The notes under the pieces: model-generated
Told to the model about the DNA's origin: nothing
Seen by the model: the letters and a program-made list of their open reading frames with translations, nothing else
Databases searched by the model: none
Origin: Molanna angustata
Lineage: Eukaryota > Arthropoda > Insecta > Trichoptera > Molannidae
Length of the DNA stretch: 64,000 bases
Direction of reading: 5' to 3'
Assembly (NCBI GenBank): GCA_963576475.1
Contig: OY754977.1
Span: forward strand, 17,494,033 to 17,558,032
Program-made: the position numbers and the translations under genes
Shown here: positions 1 to 11,828 of the stretch, piece after piece
Layout of the letters: each line of letters starts with the position of its first letter
Position numbering within the stretch: position 1 is the stretch's first letter

Positions 1-222
1 AATGCGCTCCGGTCGACACCTCGTGCGTGTGACATAATCTCGTGGATTATCGCAGCGAAGCGTAGTTTTGGAGCATATTGCCGGTCGCGAAGCATCGTGA
101 AATTCCCGACGGCAATTGGAATTTGGTACCTTCCGGGCTGCTCCTGGAAGGTCAGAAGACTCGTCGAACCTCAAGACAGCAGAGGAAGAGAGTGTCATCT
201 GGAAACCGGCGACGGAAGACAG
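1..222 (+). other. Candidate leader or coding exon cut by the window edge
   Basis: This stretch is clearly richer in G+C and CpG than the next 2 kb. Frame 1 is open from base 1 across the whole segment. It ends at CAG|GTCAGT (222/223), a good match to a eukaryotic 5' splice site, and the base composition drops to AT-rich soon after. That pattern suits an exon of a plus-strand gene beginning upstream of the window, followed by a long first intron. I do not recognise the translation, and no matching acceptor with a clear coding exon was found downstream. It could also be an old retroelement leader. Confidence 0.25.
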
Positions 223-2389
223 GTCAGTCCTTATTCCTTTCGTCACAATCCCGCGACCCTCATAATTGTAAATATTTTTAGAGTTTATTTTTGTTCGATG
301 CTTATAAGGTCTCTTGTTTGTGGACGTTCCTATACGTATATATGTTTGTTGTTATTGTGATTAGGTAACTATATTTAAAAAAAATTTAAAAAAATTATTT
401 ATTTTTTTATTTAATATATTCAGCGTAAAGTATTTAAATGCTTTGTTTTTAAATGGGATATAATTTTTTATTAAATTTAAATGTATATTTGATTTAATAA
501 TTTAAAATGAATAAATGTTTAAACGTTTTTAATCTGAAATAAAAGTACAAGTTATGTATATATTATCAATGAGATATATTATATTACGTTTCGCTGGCTA
601 ACAAATGTTGGTGGCGAATAGTCCTAGATTCATGCGTGATTCGTCGCGGTGTTAGATTTTGGTATTTCGTATTTACGTCCACGTACCCGGTATTGTCTCG
701 GTGTACAGTATCGCGCAGTGGAATATATTTTTCGATGATGTTTACTCGATATTTCTATAGATTATTAAATTATGTTATGATTTCGTATTTAATATTCGTT
801 TTTTTATACTTTTGTTAATATGACTGCGTTCGTACTTTATTATTATTCGATATAATATTTCTATTTTATTTTAAAATAAATATTTTTGTTACATTTACAT
901 TTATTATCTTTCTTATTTTTTGTTTCAAATGTGCACGGCACTGTACGCTCAATGGAATATGATTATTGTATGTACTTCGAATATATTTAATGTTTCGTTT
1001 CGAGCTTCGATTTCGTGATTTTTTTTGTGGAGAATATTTTTATTATTATTACCTCGGTTACATATTTTAAATTTACACTATAGGATTCTACCTATTTCAT
1101 AAGTAGGTATCAGATAATGTATTCCGATTGATGTTCGGGAAGATATTATTATTGTAATTTTTTACAGGATATTTTTTTGGATATATTTTTACTACCGCAA
1201 AATAATATTAAAAATAATATTTTTGGTTAATTTTGTTACATGTTTTTATTATCGCGATAAAAATGTGCGCGTCATGGTAAACAAGTTTTTTTTGTGACAT
1301 TTTTTAGACAATAATTTTATTTTACATTCCGTGTAACATTAATGCTTAATTTTTAAGCAATAATACTAAAATTTATTTACCTACGTATTTACTTTACAGG
1401 TTAATAATTTGTCTTGTAGGTATTTAAAAATAAGGATTTTACGTGAATTTTTAGATAGATATTTTATTTTTATTTCTGCAATGATTTTATGTTACTGCAA
1501 ATGAATTTACTTTGGCTTTTTTAAATAATAAAATGTGGTTTTTACTTATCTTTTTATGCGTGCTGTTTTTGCGCATAATACATGCTTCTTTAGGTTCTTT
1601 ATTTTTATATTTTTATCTTTTTTAAATCTCCTTTAGTTTTTTTGGTATTCCTTCCGTTATTTTACCTCCGTTTGGTAGTTTTTTTGGTCCGTTTTAGCGT
1701 AGTATTAGCTCATGAAAAAAAATAAATACACAATATTATATATTTTTACAATTAACATAGGGAAATATTTTTAAATTTTTGGTAGGTATTTTATTTAGCA
1801 TATATTTATTCGATACCAGTTTCGATATTTTAGCTTTTAATACGACAATATAACTAATTATAATACTTATAATTACGTTATAAATGTGTTTTTTTTTAAT
1901 GGTTTATAACAATTAGGGATAACATACTATTACTGCGTATGTTTAATGCTTACAAACTATTTATATGATTTACTTATCTATTTCGTCGATTTTTTGGTTT
2001 TTACAATGTGCGCTGTGTACGGGCCTGCGCACGGTTATGAATTTAAATTATTACATGTTTAAAGTTACCCGTAGGGTTCAGTCTAACCAGGTCCAATAAC
2101 CGAAATAATTATTATTCAATAAAATTTTAATCTCTGTCGTATGAGTTTAGAATGTGCAAAGTGACTAGATAATTGTTATTGAACGAATATTATAATTTGT
2201 TCCTGATAACAGATTATCGTTTGTTACACAAAAAAAATTATTATCACAAATTAAAAATCGACAAAATTGCAACAGAGCTGGGGCTTTACCAGTTTTACAC
2301 ACTATTTTACAAATATTATCTTTACACAACAAATATACCTGTTCTGCACGCTCGGTGGTCACCAGTTTTCGCGCTAGGTTGGGAATTGG
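223..2389. other. AT-rich tract without gene
   Basis: Long T-rich and A-rich runs with frequent stops in all frames. CpG is noticeably common for such AT-rich DNA. It could be the intron following the donor at 222/223. No repeat family from elsewhere in the window was recognised here. Confidence 0.5.
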
Positions 2390-2927
2390 ATTTTAATGTT
2401 AATTTATTTATTTGCAGAAGGGTGCTCCGGTCTAGAAAGGCACTAGGTGATAACCTGTCGCCTGTTCCCCAAATCCAACGCGAAATGATGTCGCGTGTGT
2501 ACTCGATCCTGCCGTGCGTAACTCGGTAATTAGTTGCAAGCTAATTAAAGAACGTTACACAGCAGAATGAGGTACCCACGCCACACCATAAACATTTATA
2601 AATTTATCATATGAAATATAAATTAATTGATATTACAGACAGGTATTAAAATAGTTTGAATTTGACTTACGTGTTTATTTGATAGTTTGACTCTAATTAT
2701 AATTCAAGATTGGTATATACTTCAATAATTGACTATTAAATAATTTAAATAAAATAAATCGATGAATGCGCGGAATCGAAATGTGAGTCGAGCAGAGTGA
2801 CGATCTACCGCTGGCCTTGGTTAAACTGAACGACGGGAACGTGATGTGCAGGATCTTAAATAGCCGGCCGACGTCCCCCTACTCCTTGAAGTGGGTGGTC
2901 AACTCGGCTGGTTGCACCCGCTACACA
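2390..2927 (-). mobile_element. Candidate LTR of an LTR retrotransposon, minus strand
   Basis: Read on the minus strand, the segment starts TGTGTAGCGGG at 2927. It carries a TATA-like CTATTTAAG (2855-2863), an arthropod initiator TCAGT (2825-2829) and AATAAA polyadenylation words near 2403-2412. Just beyond, around 2350-2366, lies CTGGTGACCACC, which resembles the leader seen after the LTR in many insect Gypsy and Bel-Pao elements. A short minus-strand frame (about 2165-2362) follows but is not recognisable as Gag. No second LTR, integrase or reverse transcriptase is present and no target duplication was found. The plus-strand 118-codon frame over the same bases is probably a shadow. Confidence 0.35.
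2823..2863 (-). promoter_or_regulatory. TATA plus initiator core promoter in the candidate LTR
   Basis: On the minus strand CTATTTAAG is followed about 35 bases downstream by TTCAGTTT, matching the arthropod TCAGT initiator at normal spacing. A conventional RNA polymerase II core promoter is the simplest reading. Whether it is active is unknown. Confidence 0.35.
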
Positions 2928-3359
2928 TATTATGATTAATACATTAAAATATGTAATAGGTGTGATGACTGTAAGAAAAAAATCATTGAAATTATGATTT
3001 TAAAAAATAAAATAGGTTATAAAGATTTAAAAAATGTTTTTTTTTTAATTTATAGGAGTGAATAATAATAATATTATAAATATAAAAATACAAAATGTGT
3101 TAGTCCGCCATTTTATGAGAAAAAACAATCAGAGCGCACGACGTCATAGTATGGTCGCGTCAATTCTTCTGATAGTCTTCAATACAATATACGCATTAAT
3201 TGTCGGTCTGGACTATGTTTATTTTGGTGTTATCGATATATTAATATTTTAATTAGATACTTAAAACTAAAACAAATTAAATATAAATGGAACAAGTATT
3301 CATCAAAGCAAATAGTTTCAATTTACCTAGATACTCGCCTACCTATCGGGGGACACTAT
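2928..3359. other. AT-rich spacer
   Basis: Nothing supported. The last three bases, TAT (3357-3359), are the left target duplication of the next element. Confidence 0.5.
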
Positions 3360-3945
3360 GGGCCGGTATTACAGTGTCAGTTTAAGAGCTAAACTCAAGT
3401 TTTACAAAAATATAGCGTATTACAGTGTCCGTTTAGACCTAATCTTCCCTCAAATACGTCACTAAAACGACAAATATTTAACTCAACGTTTCTGGCAGAT
3501 TAAGTACTTAACTGTGAGTCAACTGTCATTTGCTAGGCAACTCGTGTAGTTTCAGTTTCTATCACTAGAGGCGTTAGGCAACGTGTGTAGTTTCAGTGTT
3601 GTATCGAAGGTAGCGCCACACAACAAAACAAACTGACAGCCGTATTGAAACGAACACGGGCATTTAAAAGCATTATTTTGGTGAAAAAAATTAAATTTAC
3701 CATGTTGGATATTAAAACAATGGTATTTAAAGTCGTAGCGTCCCGTTTTGTATTTCGTATTATTTGAGGTTATTTAAATTTGACAGATAATAACCACAGA
3801 AAAAGTGAAATATGTCTATAATTGAAGATTTAGTAACTGACATGTCATATTGCACTGTAATACGGAAATGGATTCAATCTCCCCTTAACATTAATCTTGA
3901 GTTTGGCAAACTCAATGAGTTGAGGGCCGACTGTAATATCGGGCC
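3360..3945. mobile_element. 586-bp MITE with GGGCCG terminal inverted repeats
   Basis: The left end reads GGGCCGGTATTACAGT. The right end, reverse-complemented, reads GGCCCGATATTACAGT. A shared AAACTCAAG lies further in on both sides. Direct TAT triplets flank it (3357-3359 and 3946-3948). The 3-bp duplication and GGGCC terminus recall PIF/Harbinger MITEs, and a cleaner GGGCCGGTCTTATAAACG element is present at 57006. No transposase is encoded. CpG content is higher than in the flanks. Confidence 0.65.
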
Positions 3946-3948
3946 TAT

Positions 3949-5380
3949 GTTAATTGTATTTTGTATGTAACTTAGTTTTTATTGAATAAATAAATAAATA
4001 ATGAACGCTCGCAACGTATGGTAAACTAATTTAGTTTTAGTATTCTACAATTTTGTCACGCGATGGTGAGCTGACGAACGTTCGACATGTTATGATGCTG
4101 GTCACTGCCAAACTAAACTAGCAAGCTATATTTTTTTCATGCAATGAAGCGATTTGCGAAACGACGGCGATTACGCGAAGCATGCGTTTTAAAACATCGT
4201 TACAATTTTAGCAGCATACGAATTATTACATAGCGCTCGTTATTTGTATTGTGTTCATAACAAGCTATATTTATCTGCTATCGTTATTTTTAGCAATAGC
4301 AGCCATAGTAGTTATTTTTCTGCCTGTCTTAACTACTCTTAACTAGAATGGAACTTTTGATGGTCGGATATTTCTTTGCGTCGAACAAAGACTTTTGTTC
4401 ATCAGAATTTCGAAACGTAAAAACTTAATAATAAGTACATATAAGTACTTTATTTATCTGTAATTTAAATACAACTTACATCTCGAAAATCGATAAAATA
4501 TGCTCCTTCTTCTCTCTACATTATGTGTTCATAAGCTAAAAACATACGCGGGAAACTTATGATGGCCTATTTTGACGTTTGGACATTAATGAAGTTCTTT
4601 ATATGCTTATTGCCTAAATAATGGTAAATATTATATTATTGAGAGCTAAAAGTGGGGGAACAAATACTGTACTTCATTGTAAACGCGTACTTAATAAAAT
4701 TCACTTGTGTCTAGCCGTGCGAAATTTAATCACTTATTTCTCTTTTTTTTCGCGTGGGACGAAAACAAATACCTCAGTAGGTGTTTTTTTCGTCGTGTTT
4801 GTACATTTAGGGACCGCACAACACTTATGCACTTTTGAATTGATTATAAATACACAAATCGTCTTAGAACACATATATTACATATAGTAGTGATATGCAG
4901 TTTACGATACCATGACGTCACCGTCAGGGTCGGCAGCCGCCATGATACTACAAGCTTTTTTTGGCGTAAATGTCAAATTTGATTTTAAAATGGCGATTTT
5001 TGCTACTAAACCTTTATTTTATGTAGAAATGTATATATATTTGAAAACAGTGAATGCGTAAAAACATCGTGAGATAGTTTTTCAAAATTAGTCATCATGC
5101 CTATTATGGGGCATGATTCTTTCTGCTTACCTTGTAAAGGACATAGCGCGACGCCTCAAGATATTTAGCGAAAATTATATGTAGGAAGGTATGTTTAAAT
5201 TTGCTGTAAAAAAAGTTTATTGTATAAATTTCATTAATGATTTGACAGATTCATATTGTTTTCTGCAGAATACAAAGTATGAACTATGAGTATCTTTGAT
5301 GATACAGTACATGGAGAAACATAGAACACATTGTTTCAAAACCCATAATTATTCCTTCCAAAGATTGAGAACATTGTTCC
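3949..5380. other. AT-rich stretch without gene
   Basis: No supported gene. A perfect TGACGTCA palindrome (CRE-like) sits near 4914, but nothing around it indicates a promoter. Short open frames of up to 88 codons have no recognisable content. Confidence 0.5.
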
Positions 5381-5595
5381 TTTCTTGTTAAGTTCCTGTG
5401 TCGGCTGTTTGCTCTCGAGTGATTCACCGTCTCATTTCTTCACATCCCAATGGGTTTTTGGTTTTGACCCGTTTAGCCGTCCTGCCCGAGGCCGTCTCTT
5501 TGGTCACGAATGTCTTCTGCCTCCCTCGGGAGCGGATCCCGGCCAAACTTGGGACAACTATTGCCGGGAATTACTCACCGTGAGTTAGTGGTTGG
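5381..5595. other. Unassigned GC-rich block
   Basis: About 200 bp of GC-rich sequence in AT-rich surroundings, open in several plus frames and also on the minus strand. On the minus strand the block begins with ACG|GTGAGTAA, a strong donor-like word at about 5583. It may be a fragment of a retroelement open frame or an exon. I cannot place it. Confidence 0.2.
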
Positions 5596-6150
5596 GAAGT
5601 TTCAATTCTCTTCATAATTAATCAACAAACAACCGTCAGATAAATTTGATCTAATCCAACAGGGATGGCCGTTAATGTTTTGTATCTACCTACAATTTCT
5701 TAGTCGATTCTATGCGAATTTCAATATTTGGATAATGAATTGCCGATACTGTGCAACGATGAGTAATATTTATATCTTCAGAATTTTCAACTAAACAAGC
5801 TGATGTGAATACAATTAACAAATCAGTCAATATTATAAAAGTCTTTTTTTTAATTATTAAATTTTGTGTCCAGTCTCCAATCTGTTTCGAGTAGGTTGAA
5901 CCACACCACCGCGTTGTACGTGTAGTAGTGTTGTGCAAAATTTTTATGTGTTAACGGGGTACACAATTGACTCACTATATTTTGTCTATTACTCTCTCTA
6001 CACGTACAAAGGCATGGCTCGACTTCCTTATGTCTTTATGTAGGTATTTGAATTAGCACATTTTTTTTATAAATATTTTTGAAAGACGGCACTTCAAGAC
6101 TATGGAATAGTTTTGAAGATGGGTAGTCCAGAATACTTATATGTATGATA
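5596..6150. other. AT-rich spacer
   Basis: Nothing supported. An 82-codon minus frame at 5690-5938 has no recognisable features. Confidence 0.5.
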
Positions 6151-6154
6151 ATTA

Positions 6155-6355
6155 TTATAAACACTTCCTTACACACGGTAGAAGTAGCGCTATTTACCAA
6201 ACAGCAATGTCTTCTAACGAACCTGTGTTTCCAGCCTAGAGAAGTAAGATTTGCAAGAGAAATAGTTAGAAATTAAGTTTTCCTCTGCCGGGAATCGACC
6301 TGGAACGACGACAGTGAACCAAAACGGTTTACCACTTATGCCACGGCTGTCGTAT
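6155..6355 (-). mobile_element. SINE family 2, near full length
   Basis: Reading the minus strand: a tRNA-like head with GTGGTAAACCG and a B-box-like CCAGGTCGATTCC, then GGCAGAGGAAAAC, a body and a tail ending ...AAGGAAGTGTTTATAATAATT. The same head, body and tail order recurs near 12.1, 13.1-13.7 and 15.5-16.0 kb. The A and B box pair would be an internal RNA polymerase III promoter. Confidence 0.65.
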
Positions 6356-6419
6356 GTTAGTATTTAGTATTGGAGCAAAGGAAGTTCGGTTATTTCAAGT
6401 TTTAAAATTACTTTAAAAT

Positions 6420-6640
6420 GTTAAACTGTTTTGTCAACCCCAAGTTGCGGTGGTATGTAGGAACGAGAAATAGTTGCCCTCAAGGCCAGTCAACCCCTCA
6501 CCCTCCACGTTTACGCTAATTACGTACAGTGACTAAGATGCCACTGGATTGAATTTGGGGGGCTCAAGAAACACAACCACCCACCCAGAAATGAAAGGGT
6601 TGTTCGGGAGCCCCAAGAACTACTGTTTGTTTGTGCCATA
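6420..6640. other. GC-richer unassigned block
   Basis: Holds phrases such as CAACCCCAAGTTGCGGTGG and runs of C and G atypical of the flanks. No open frame or repeat partner was found in the window. Confidence 0.2.
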
Positions 6641-6885
6641 ATGGGTTATTCGTGTCATGTTCCAATAAATTGCATTAAGTGTCCACTTGTGTTTTTCACG
6701 GTAAATATATATTATTTTTCTTTTGTTCTTATTCGTACTTATATACTTATATGCTTTGCAGGAAATTTATTTGGAATTTTACGTACCTATAACGATCTGC
6801 ACGAAAGCGGGTTTATTGCAAAAAGACAATATCTTCCAAGCAACTCAAGCACCTTGAAGTCCTAAGCATAATATTTGATGGCAGA

Positions 6886-7050
6886 GCGGGCATCGTGCTG
6901 GACTAGTAATTCAAATATGGCGAATTCGAATCCCTTTCTATCTCAAATATCGTCCAATATCGTTCACCTGTACCTACAAGCATTTCTGCTTAGGTTAGTG
7001 AACGCATGAGGATCTATTTTGTTCTTGTTATAAGGAGAAAATCTTTTTTT
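6886..7050 (+). mobile_element. SINE family 1, diverged copy
   Basis: A tRNA-like head GATGGCAGAGCGGG...CTAGTAAT, a B-box-like GAATTCGAATCCC, then a body resembling the family 1 tail (GCATTTCTGCTTAGGTTAGTGAACG). Compare the better copy at 62487-62680. Substitutions in the head suggest an old insertion. Confidence 0.5.
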
Positions 7051-7164
7051 TACAAAAATATAATTGAAAATAGTGCAGGGGGCAAGTCTGGTCAACCAGC
7101 GGAATCAAAACCATCATAGTTATGAATTAAAGAATGAGGGAATTGAAGGATAAACATTTATAAT

Positions 7165-7821
7165 ATATTTTTTATTAGATTTTTAATCTAAATATGTATT
7201 TGTATGCATTGAGACCACGTATTTCACTCTCCAATACTATAGAACAGAAAAGTGATTATAAAACATTTAAACATATTTTTTATTAGATTTTTAATCTAAA
7301 TATGTATTTGTATGCATTGAGACCACGTATTTCACTCTCCAATACTATAGAACAGAAAAGTGATTATAAAACATTTAAACATATTTTTTATTAGATTTTT
7401 AATCTAAATATGTATTTGTATGCATTGAGACCACGTATTTCACTCTCCAATACTATAGAACAGAAAAGTGATTATAAAACATTTAAACATATTTTTTATT
7501 AGATTTTTAATCTAAATATGTATTTGTATGCATTGAGACCACGTATTTCACTCTCCAATACTATAGAACAGAAAAGTGATTATAAAACATTTAAACATAT
7601 TTTTTATTAGATTTTTAATCTAAATATGTATTTGTATGCATTGAGACCACGTATTTCACTCTCCAATACTATAGAACAGAAAAGTGATTATAAAACATTT
7701 AAACATATTTTTTATTAGATTTTTAATCTAAATATGTATTTGTATGCATTGAGACCACGTATTTCACTCTCCAATACTATAGAACAGAAAAGTGATTATA
7801 AAACATTTAAACATATTTTTT
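7165..7821. repeat. Tandem array, six copies of a 108-bp unit
   Basis: GAGACCACGTATTTCACTC recurs at 7211, 7319, 7427, 7535, 7643 and 7751, an exact period of 108 bp. All six units look identical. Each unit has a plus frame of about 30 codons starting MYLYALRPRISLS and ending in a stop, so the array is not one long reading frame. Absence of variation implies very recent expansion or gene conversion, or an assembly artefact. Confidence 0.95.
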
Positions 7822-7954
7822 CCATACCTAGGTATTAGTTAATTTCTTTTTAATGATTTCATCTGTCAAAATTCGTTGAAAATAAAATGGCACTTACTGC
7901 AATTCAGAATAATTTATATTTTTAAAGAATGTATAGTAAATGTGCTGAGAGGCA

Positions 7955-8030
7955 CCGACTTAGAATAGCGCTTCCACTCTTATCTATTATCATAGTTTAC
8001 GGATGTTCCGTAAGAGCCAGGTAACCGAAA
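7955..8030 (-). repeat. Dispersed repeat E, 3' fragment
   Basis: On the minus strand it contains GGCTCTTACGGAACA, then AATAGATAAGAGTGGAA and a CTATTC motif. The same ordered words occur near 46.79-46.85 kb and, more diverged, near 50.98-51.04 kb. Confidence 0.5.
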
Positions 8031-8159
8031 ATACAACAGGTGACAATAACGTATCATATAGTTCAGCAATGAGGTTCACAATCCATTTGTTATAGGTGAG
8101 ACGAAAATGGTATATGATTTGAATCATTAAATTATGGAAAATTAAAATTATATAAATAT

Positions 8160-10470
8160 AATTTATTTTTTATTTTATTTTTTATTTATTTCTATCCAAA
8201 AATATACAGTATATATGAGATACAAAATATCTTAAGATAATATAAGCTTATTCATACATAGTTAACATACAATGTAAATATAAGTTATCTCATTTCAATA
8301 AATATCAATTTACCACTTCACTGGTGCTTACATACATAGTTGAAGCCATATCTTTTTGTTTGTATCTTTGTTACTAGCCCCCTCACTAGGCATAGCCTGT
8401 GCTAAGGTTGTTTTATGTTATTGTCTATTACGTTGTTTATTTATAGATACATTTACATATTATATAAGTACATGTACATACATACGCTACGCATTCAAAC
8501 GTATGCATCTTTCCTTCTAAATACAATATTTCATATTGAGTCATGCACACACAACCAAAAATTGTGGAAATAAATTATTTGTTTCACTTTTTTTCAATTG
8601 TCTATTCTGTTGTTTGTAATAGTGCATTTACATTTTATTTGGAAGAATTATTTCCTTAAGGATTTTTTCATCTATTTCATAAACCCATCTTAGTGATAGT
8701 TTTTTAAATTCTTTTGCATTACTGATGTTTTTAATATTTGTTGGGAAACTATTGAAAAGTTTTGTTGAAAAATATCGTACACTACGTTGTTCAAAAGTTG
8801 TTTTAATATATGGTATATTTAAGGTATTTGTTGTACTTAATCTAGTGTGTTTATATTGTTGTGAGCTAGTATATTGATCTTCTCTTTTTAGCTTGTATAT
8901 TAGCAGATTTTTTGCATATATTTTTGTAATTGTTGGAACTTTGAATTTAGTAAAAATCTCTTCAGTATTCGTTCGAATAGGTACCTTAAGTATAACTTTT
9001 ATAATAGCTTTTTGGGCTATGTCTATTTTCTTTATTATTGTTGGCGTTGCACTTCCCCATCCAATAATTCCATATTCCATTATTGAATGACAAAGAGCAT
9101 AGTATATATTTTTCAAATGTTTTAGGTCAATAACATTTCTGATTGATTTAAAGAAGTATATTAATCTATTCATTTTAGATGTCACGCAGTCAATGTGATA
9201 GTCCCATCTCAAGTTTTCATCAAATATAATTCCTAGATATTTTATGCTCTCTGTTCGTTCAATGATCGGGCAGTTACATGTTGGTTGATCACTTAAGTTT
9301 TCGGTACAGTAATCATGAATTCTTAGTTTATGTTCGTCACTAGGTTTATTTCGGGAGGTTATGCTGTATGCAATGTATTTTGTTTTGTTTGTATTTAGTG
9401 CCAGAGAGTTCCTGTCAAGCCATTTTTTTACTTCTGTCAATTCCGTTTCAGCCATTTTGTATACTTTTTTCCAAGTTTTTTCGTAATAGATGAAAACTGT
9501 GTCATCAGCATAACTGATGATATGTCCTTTTGTGGGAATATTGCATAGGTCATTCATATATATAAGAAACAGGATAGGCCCTAATACACTTCCCTGAGGC
9601 ACACCACAGTTAATTGTTAGGTTTTCGCTTATGTGTTTTCCCACTTTTACACATTGCTTTCTGCATGTCATGTAATTTTTGAGAATTTTTAGGGAAGTAT
9701 CTTTTACACCAATGTTTTCAAGCTTTTTGAAGAGCAAATTGTGGTTAATGGTATCAAAAGCTTTGGTTAGGTCAATAAAAACTGCAAGACACTTGTTGCC
9801 TTTATCCATTAATTCTTTTATATGGTCAGTGACATACGAAATTGCATCTGAGGTACTTTTATTTTCTCTGAAACCGTTTTTTAGAGAGGATGTCATATTT
9901 GTTTAAATAGTTCATCAGTTGCTTCTTTATTACCTTTTCCAAAATTTTTGACATTGAATTTAGTAAACTTATTGGTCTGTAGTTATTTATTTTTTCCTTA
10001 CTACCATTTTTGTGAATCGGTAATATTGTTCCTTGTTTAAGTATGTTTGGAAATTCTCCTTTTTTATTGATAAGTTTATAAGGTGTGTTAGTGGTTCACA
10101 TAGTTCTTGCTGTAGTATTTTGAGTGTTTTTGATGAAATATTATCTTTCCCAGGTGCACTGTTTGTTTTCAGTGATGAAATAGTTTTTTCTTTGTCCGTA
10201 ATTTTAATTTCCTTTAATTCAAATTTAGAGCGAATTTCGGAGTTTGTGTCTGTTGTTACCATCCTGTCGATTTGGTTTTGTGGTTTATGTGTTTTGATTT
10301 TTTTTGCAGTTTCTTCTCCACAATTTGCAAAATAATGGTTTATATGTTTTACTATCATATCTGGGTTCTTTTCGAATAGCATTGTTTCTTCATTAATCTT
10401 AATTTTTTTAATAAATGAGTCCTTATTTTTTTTTGAATGTGTGATTTCTTTGAGTATTTGCCAGATTTAT
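8160..10470 (-). mobile_element. 5'-truncated LINE, Jockey/CR1-like
   Basis: A non-LTR retrotransposon copy on the minus strand. Its 5' limit is near 10470, where the reverse transcriptase frame stops being recognisable. The open frame ends at 8628, followed by about 460 bp of 3' UTR and a tail of A-rich AAATAAA-type repeats near 8160-8200. The endonuclease domain and any ORF1 are missing, so it is a typical dead-on-arrival copy. The reverse transcriptase is described separately. Clade assignment within the Jockey/CR1/Rex1 group is inference from motif style. Confidence 0.85.
8628..10460 (-). pseudogene. LINE reverse transcriptase with two compensating frameshifts
   Basis: The reverse transcriptase would copy LINE RNA into DNA at a nicked target. 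Visible motifs in the 8628-9896 section (422 residues): IDLTKAFD at residues 41-48 (palm motif A), GVPQGSVLGP at 98-107 (motif B) and the catalytic YADDT at 129-133. The C-terminal thumb-like section follows. The upstream section (9987-10382, continuing in frame to about 10460) has the N-terminal signature NSAPGKDNIS. Between them the protein continues in another frame, recognisable by HKNGSKEKINNYRPISLLNS. The frame is lost at the six-T run 10060-10065 and regained at the six-T run 9877-9882, equivalent to one base missing and one extra. Palm residues look undamaged, but the copy lacks its 5' half. Confidence 0.85.
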
Positions 10471-10522
10471 ACCTCTTATCTAATTATACCTCCACTTGAA
10501 ATATGGATAAAAACATTTAAAG

Positions 10523-11125
10523 CAGAGGTTCCCAAACTTTTTTGTGAAGATGGAAATTTGCGTCGCGGCTGAATTCCAACCTTAAATTCTGTGTGGTAAA
10601 AATAAAAACAAAATTAAGGGAGGTTTAAAAAATGGAAATTAATGCTAAACGAACAGGCTATCTTATCCACATACCGGCTTAACTGAAAAAATATGTCAAG
10701 CCTGTGGACCAAAAATAAAAGCAAAAGATTAGCAATATTGTTTTTTCGCGCTATATGTTAGAATTGCATGATAACCGTAGCTCCTAAAAAAATTAGTTAA
10801 AAAATCTAAATAAAAGAATCTTAAAACTTTAAATGTTAAGTATCAATATGACCAGAAATACAGCCTGTCAAAAATCACCGAGAAATTTTTTTTGTTCCTT
10901 TAATTTTATTAAGTAGGTACCTAGTGTATATCTTGCTTGCATTGATAGTTAAAGCCAAGCCCAAAATATTTATTCCTTACTATCGAAACCAAATACATTT
11001 TCGTGGACCTCTACTTTCAATTTATATTTATTTTAACCCCCATTTTTATTTCACGCCAACGTAGACCCCCGTCGAGTCTCCCGTGGGCCCTTGGGGATCC
11101 ATCGAGACAACTTTGGGAGTCACTG
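10523..11125. mobile_element. hAT-like non-autonomous element, 603 bp
   Basis: The left end is CAGAGGTTCCCAAACTTTT. The right end in reverse complement is CAGTGACTCCCAAAGTTGT, the classic CAGNG...TTCCCAAA ends of hAT MITEs. Flanking 8-mers ATTTAAAG (10515-10522) and ATTAAAAT (11126-11133) agree at six of eight positions, as an aged 8-bp duplication would. No transposase frame. Near the right end it holds CGTGGACC and GTGGGCCC, also common in such elements. Confidence 0.75.
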
Positions 11126-11133
11126 ATTAAAAT

Positions 11134-11828
11134 TTAAAAATGGCTCTACCAATAAGATACATAGCTAAGTTACATCATATTCTTGAAATAAATATGTAAT
11201 TAATAAATAATATTTTCTATAAAATTTTCCTACCAATGTATGGATCTTCTATAGGAACTTCGTAATTATATATTTTAAGGATCATACTTAACGCCAAGCA
11301 ACAACAGCTAGCAGATAAATAATAAGGAACAATGATTTTATACTTTCATTAAGGTATAGTCTGCTGGTGATAACGACATTTGCGACAGAACAAACGCAAA
11401 TTATTGGCGTCTAGAATTTTTTTTTCAATAGTAAAAATATCTTTGGAATAAGTACTAATTGTAGATTTTAATGCATTTCCTAAATTATGCAAATGCTTCT
11501 GCTATAGACAGTAAAAATGTTTTATCTCAAATATTATTTAATACGCATTCATTTACAAATCATTTATAGCCACATTTTAGAGACTAAAAACATAGCCTCC
11601 TCCAGATAACTTTGGAGTCAAATATCAAAATTACATATTAAGCCACACAGGTCGATAATATCTATAATAGGTAGGTAGGTACCTACTCATTCATTTATTT
11701 TTAAAAATTGTTTATTTTTTCCCAACATTAGATTTTTTTAGTTACGAATTTTGGAAATTACTACAGAAAACACGAACAAAACAATTGGTAATCGTAAAAA
11801 AATAGGGTTTTATCAAATCAAATTACTA
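11134..11828. other. AT-rich spacer
   Basis: No gene or recognisable repeat seen. Contains TAGGTAGGTAGGTACCTACTC near 11670, one of many TAGGTA/TACCTA words in the window. Confidence 0.5.

Noticed and set aside
2173..2529. 118-codon plus-strand gene with an acceptor at 2417
   Set aside because: TTTGCAG at 2411-2417 looks like an acceptor, but the region is better explained as an LTR on the minus strand and there is no recognisable protein.
4914..4921. CRE-type promoter element TGACGTCA
   Set aside because: A single 8-bp palindrome with no core promoter or gene nearby is expected by chance.
7165..7821. CRISPR array or coding repeat
   Set aside because: The whole 108-bp period is identical with no variable spacer, and each unit has stops in all frames.
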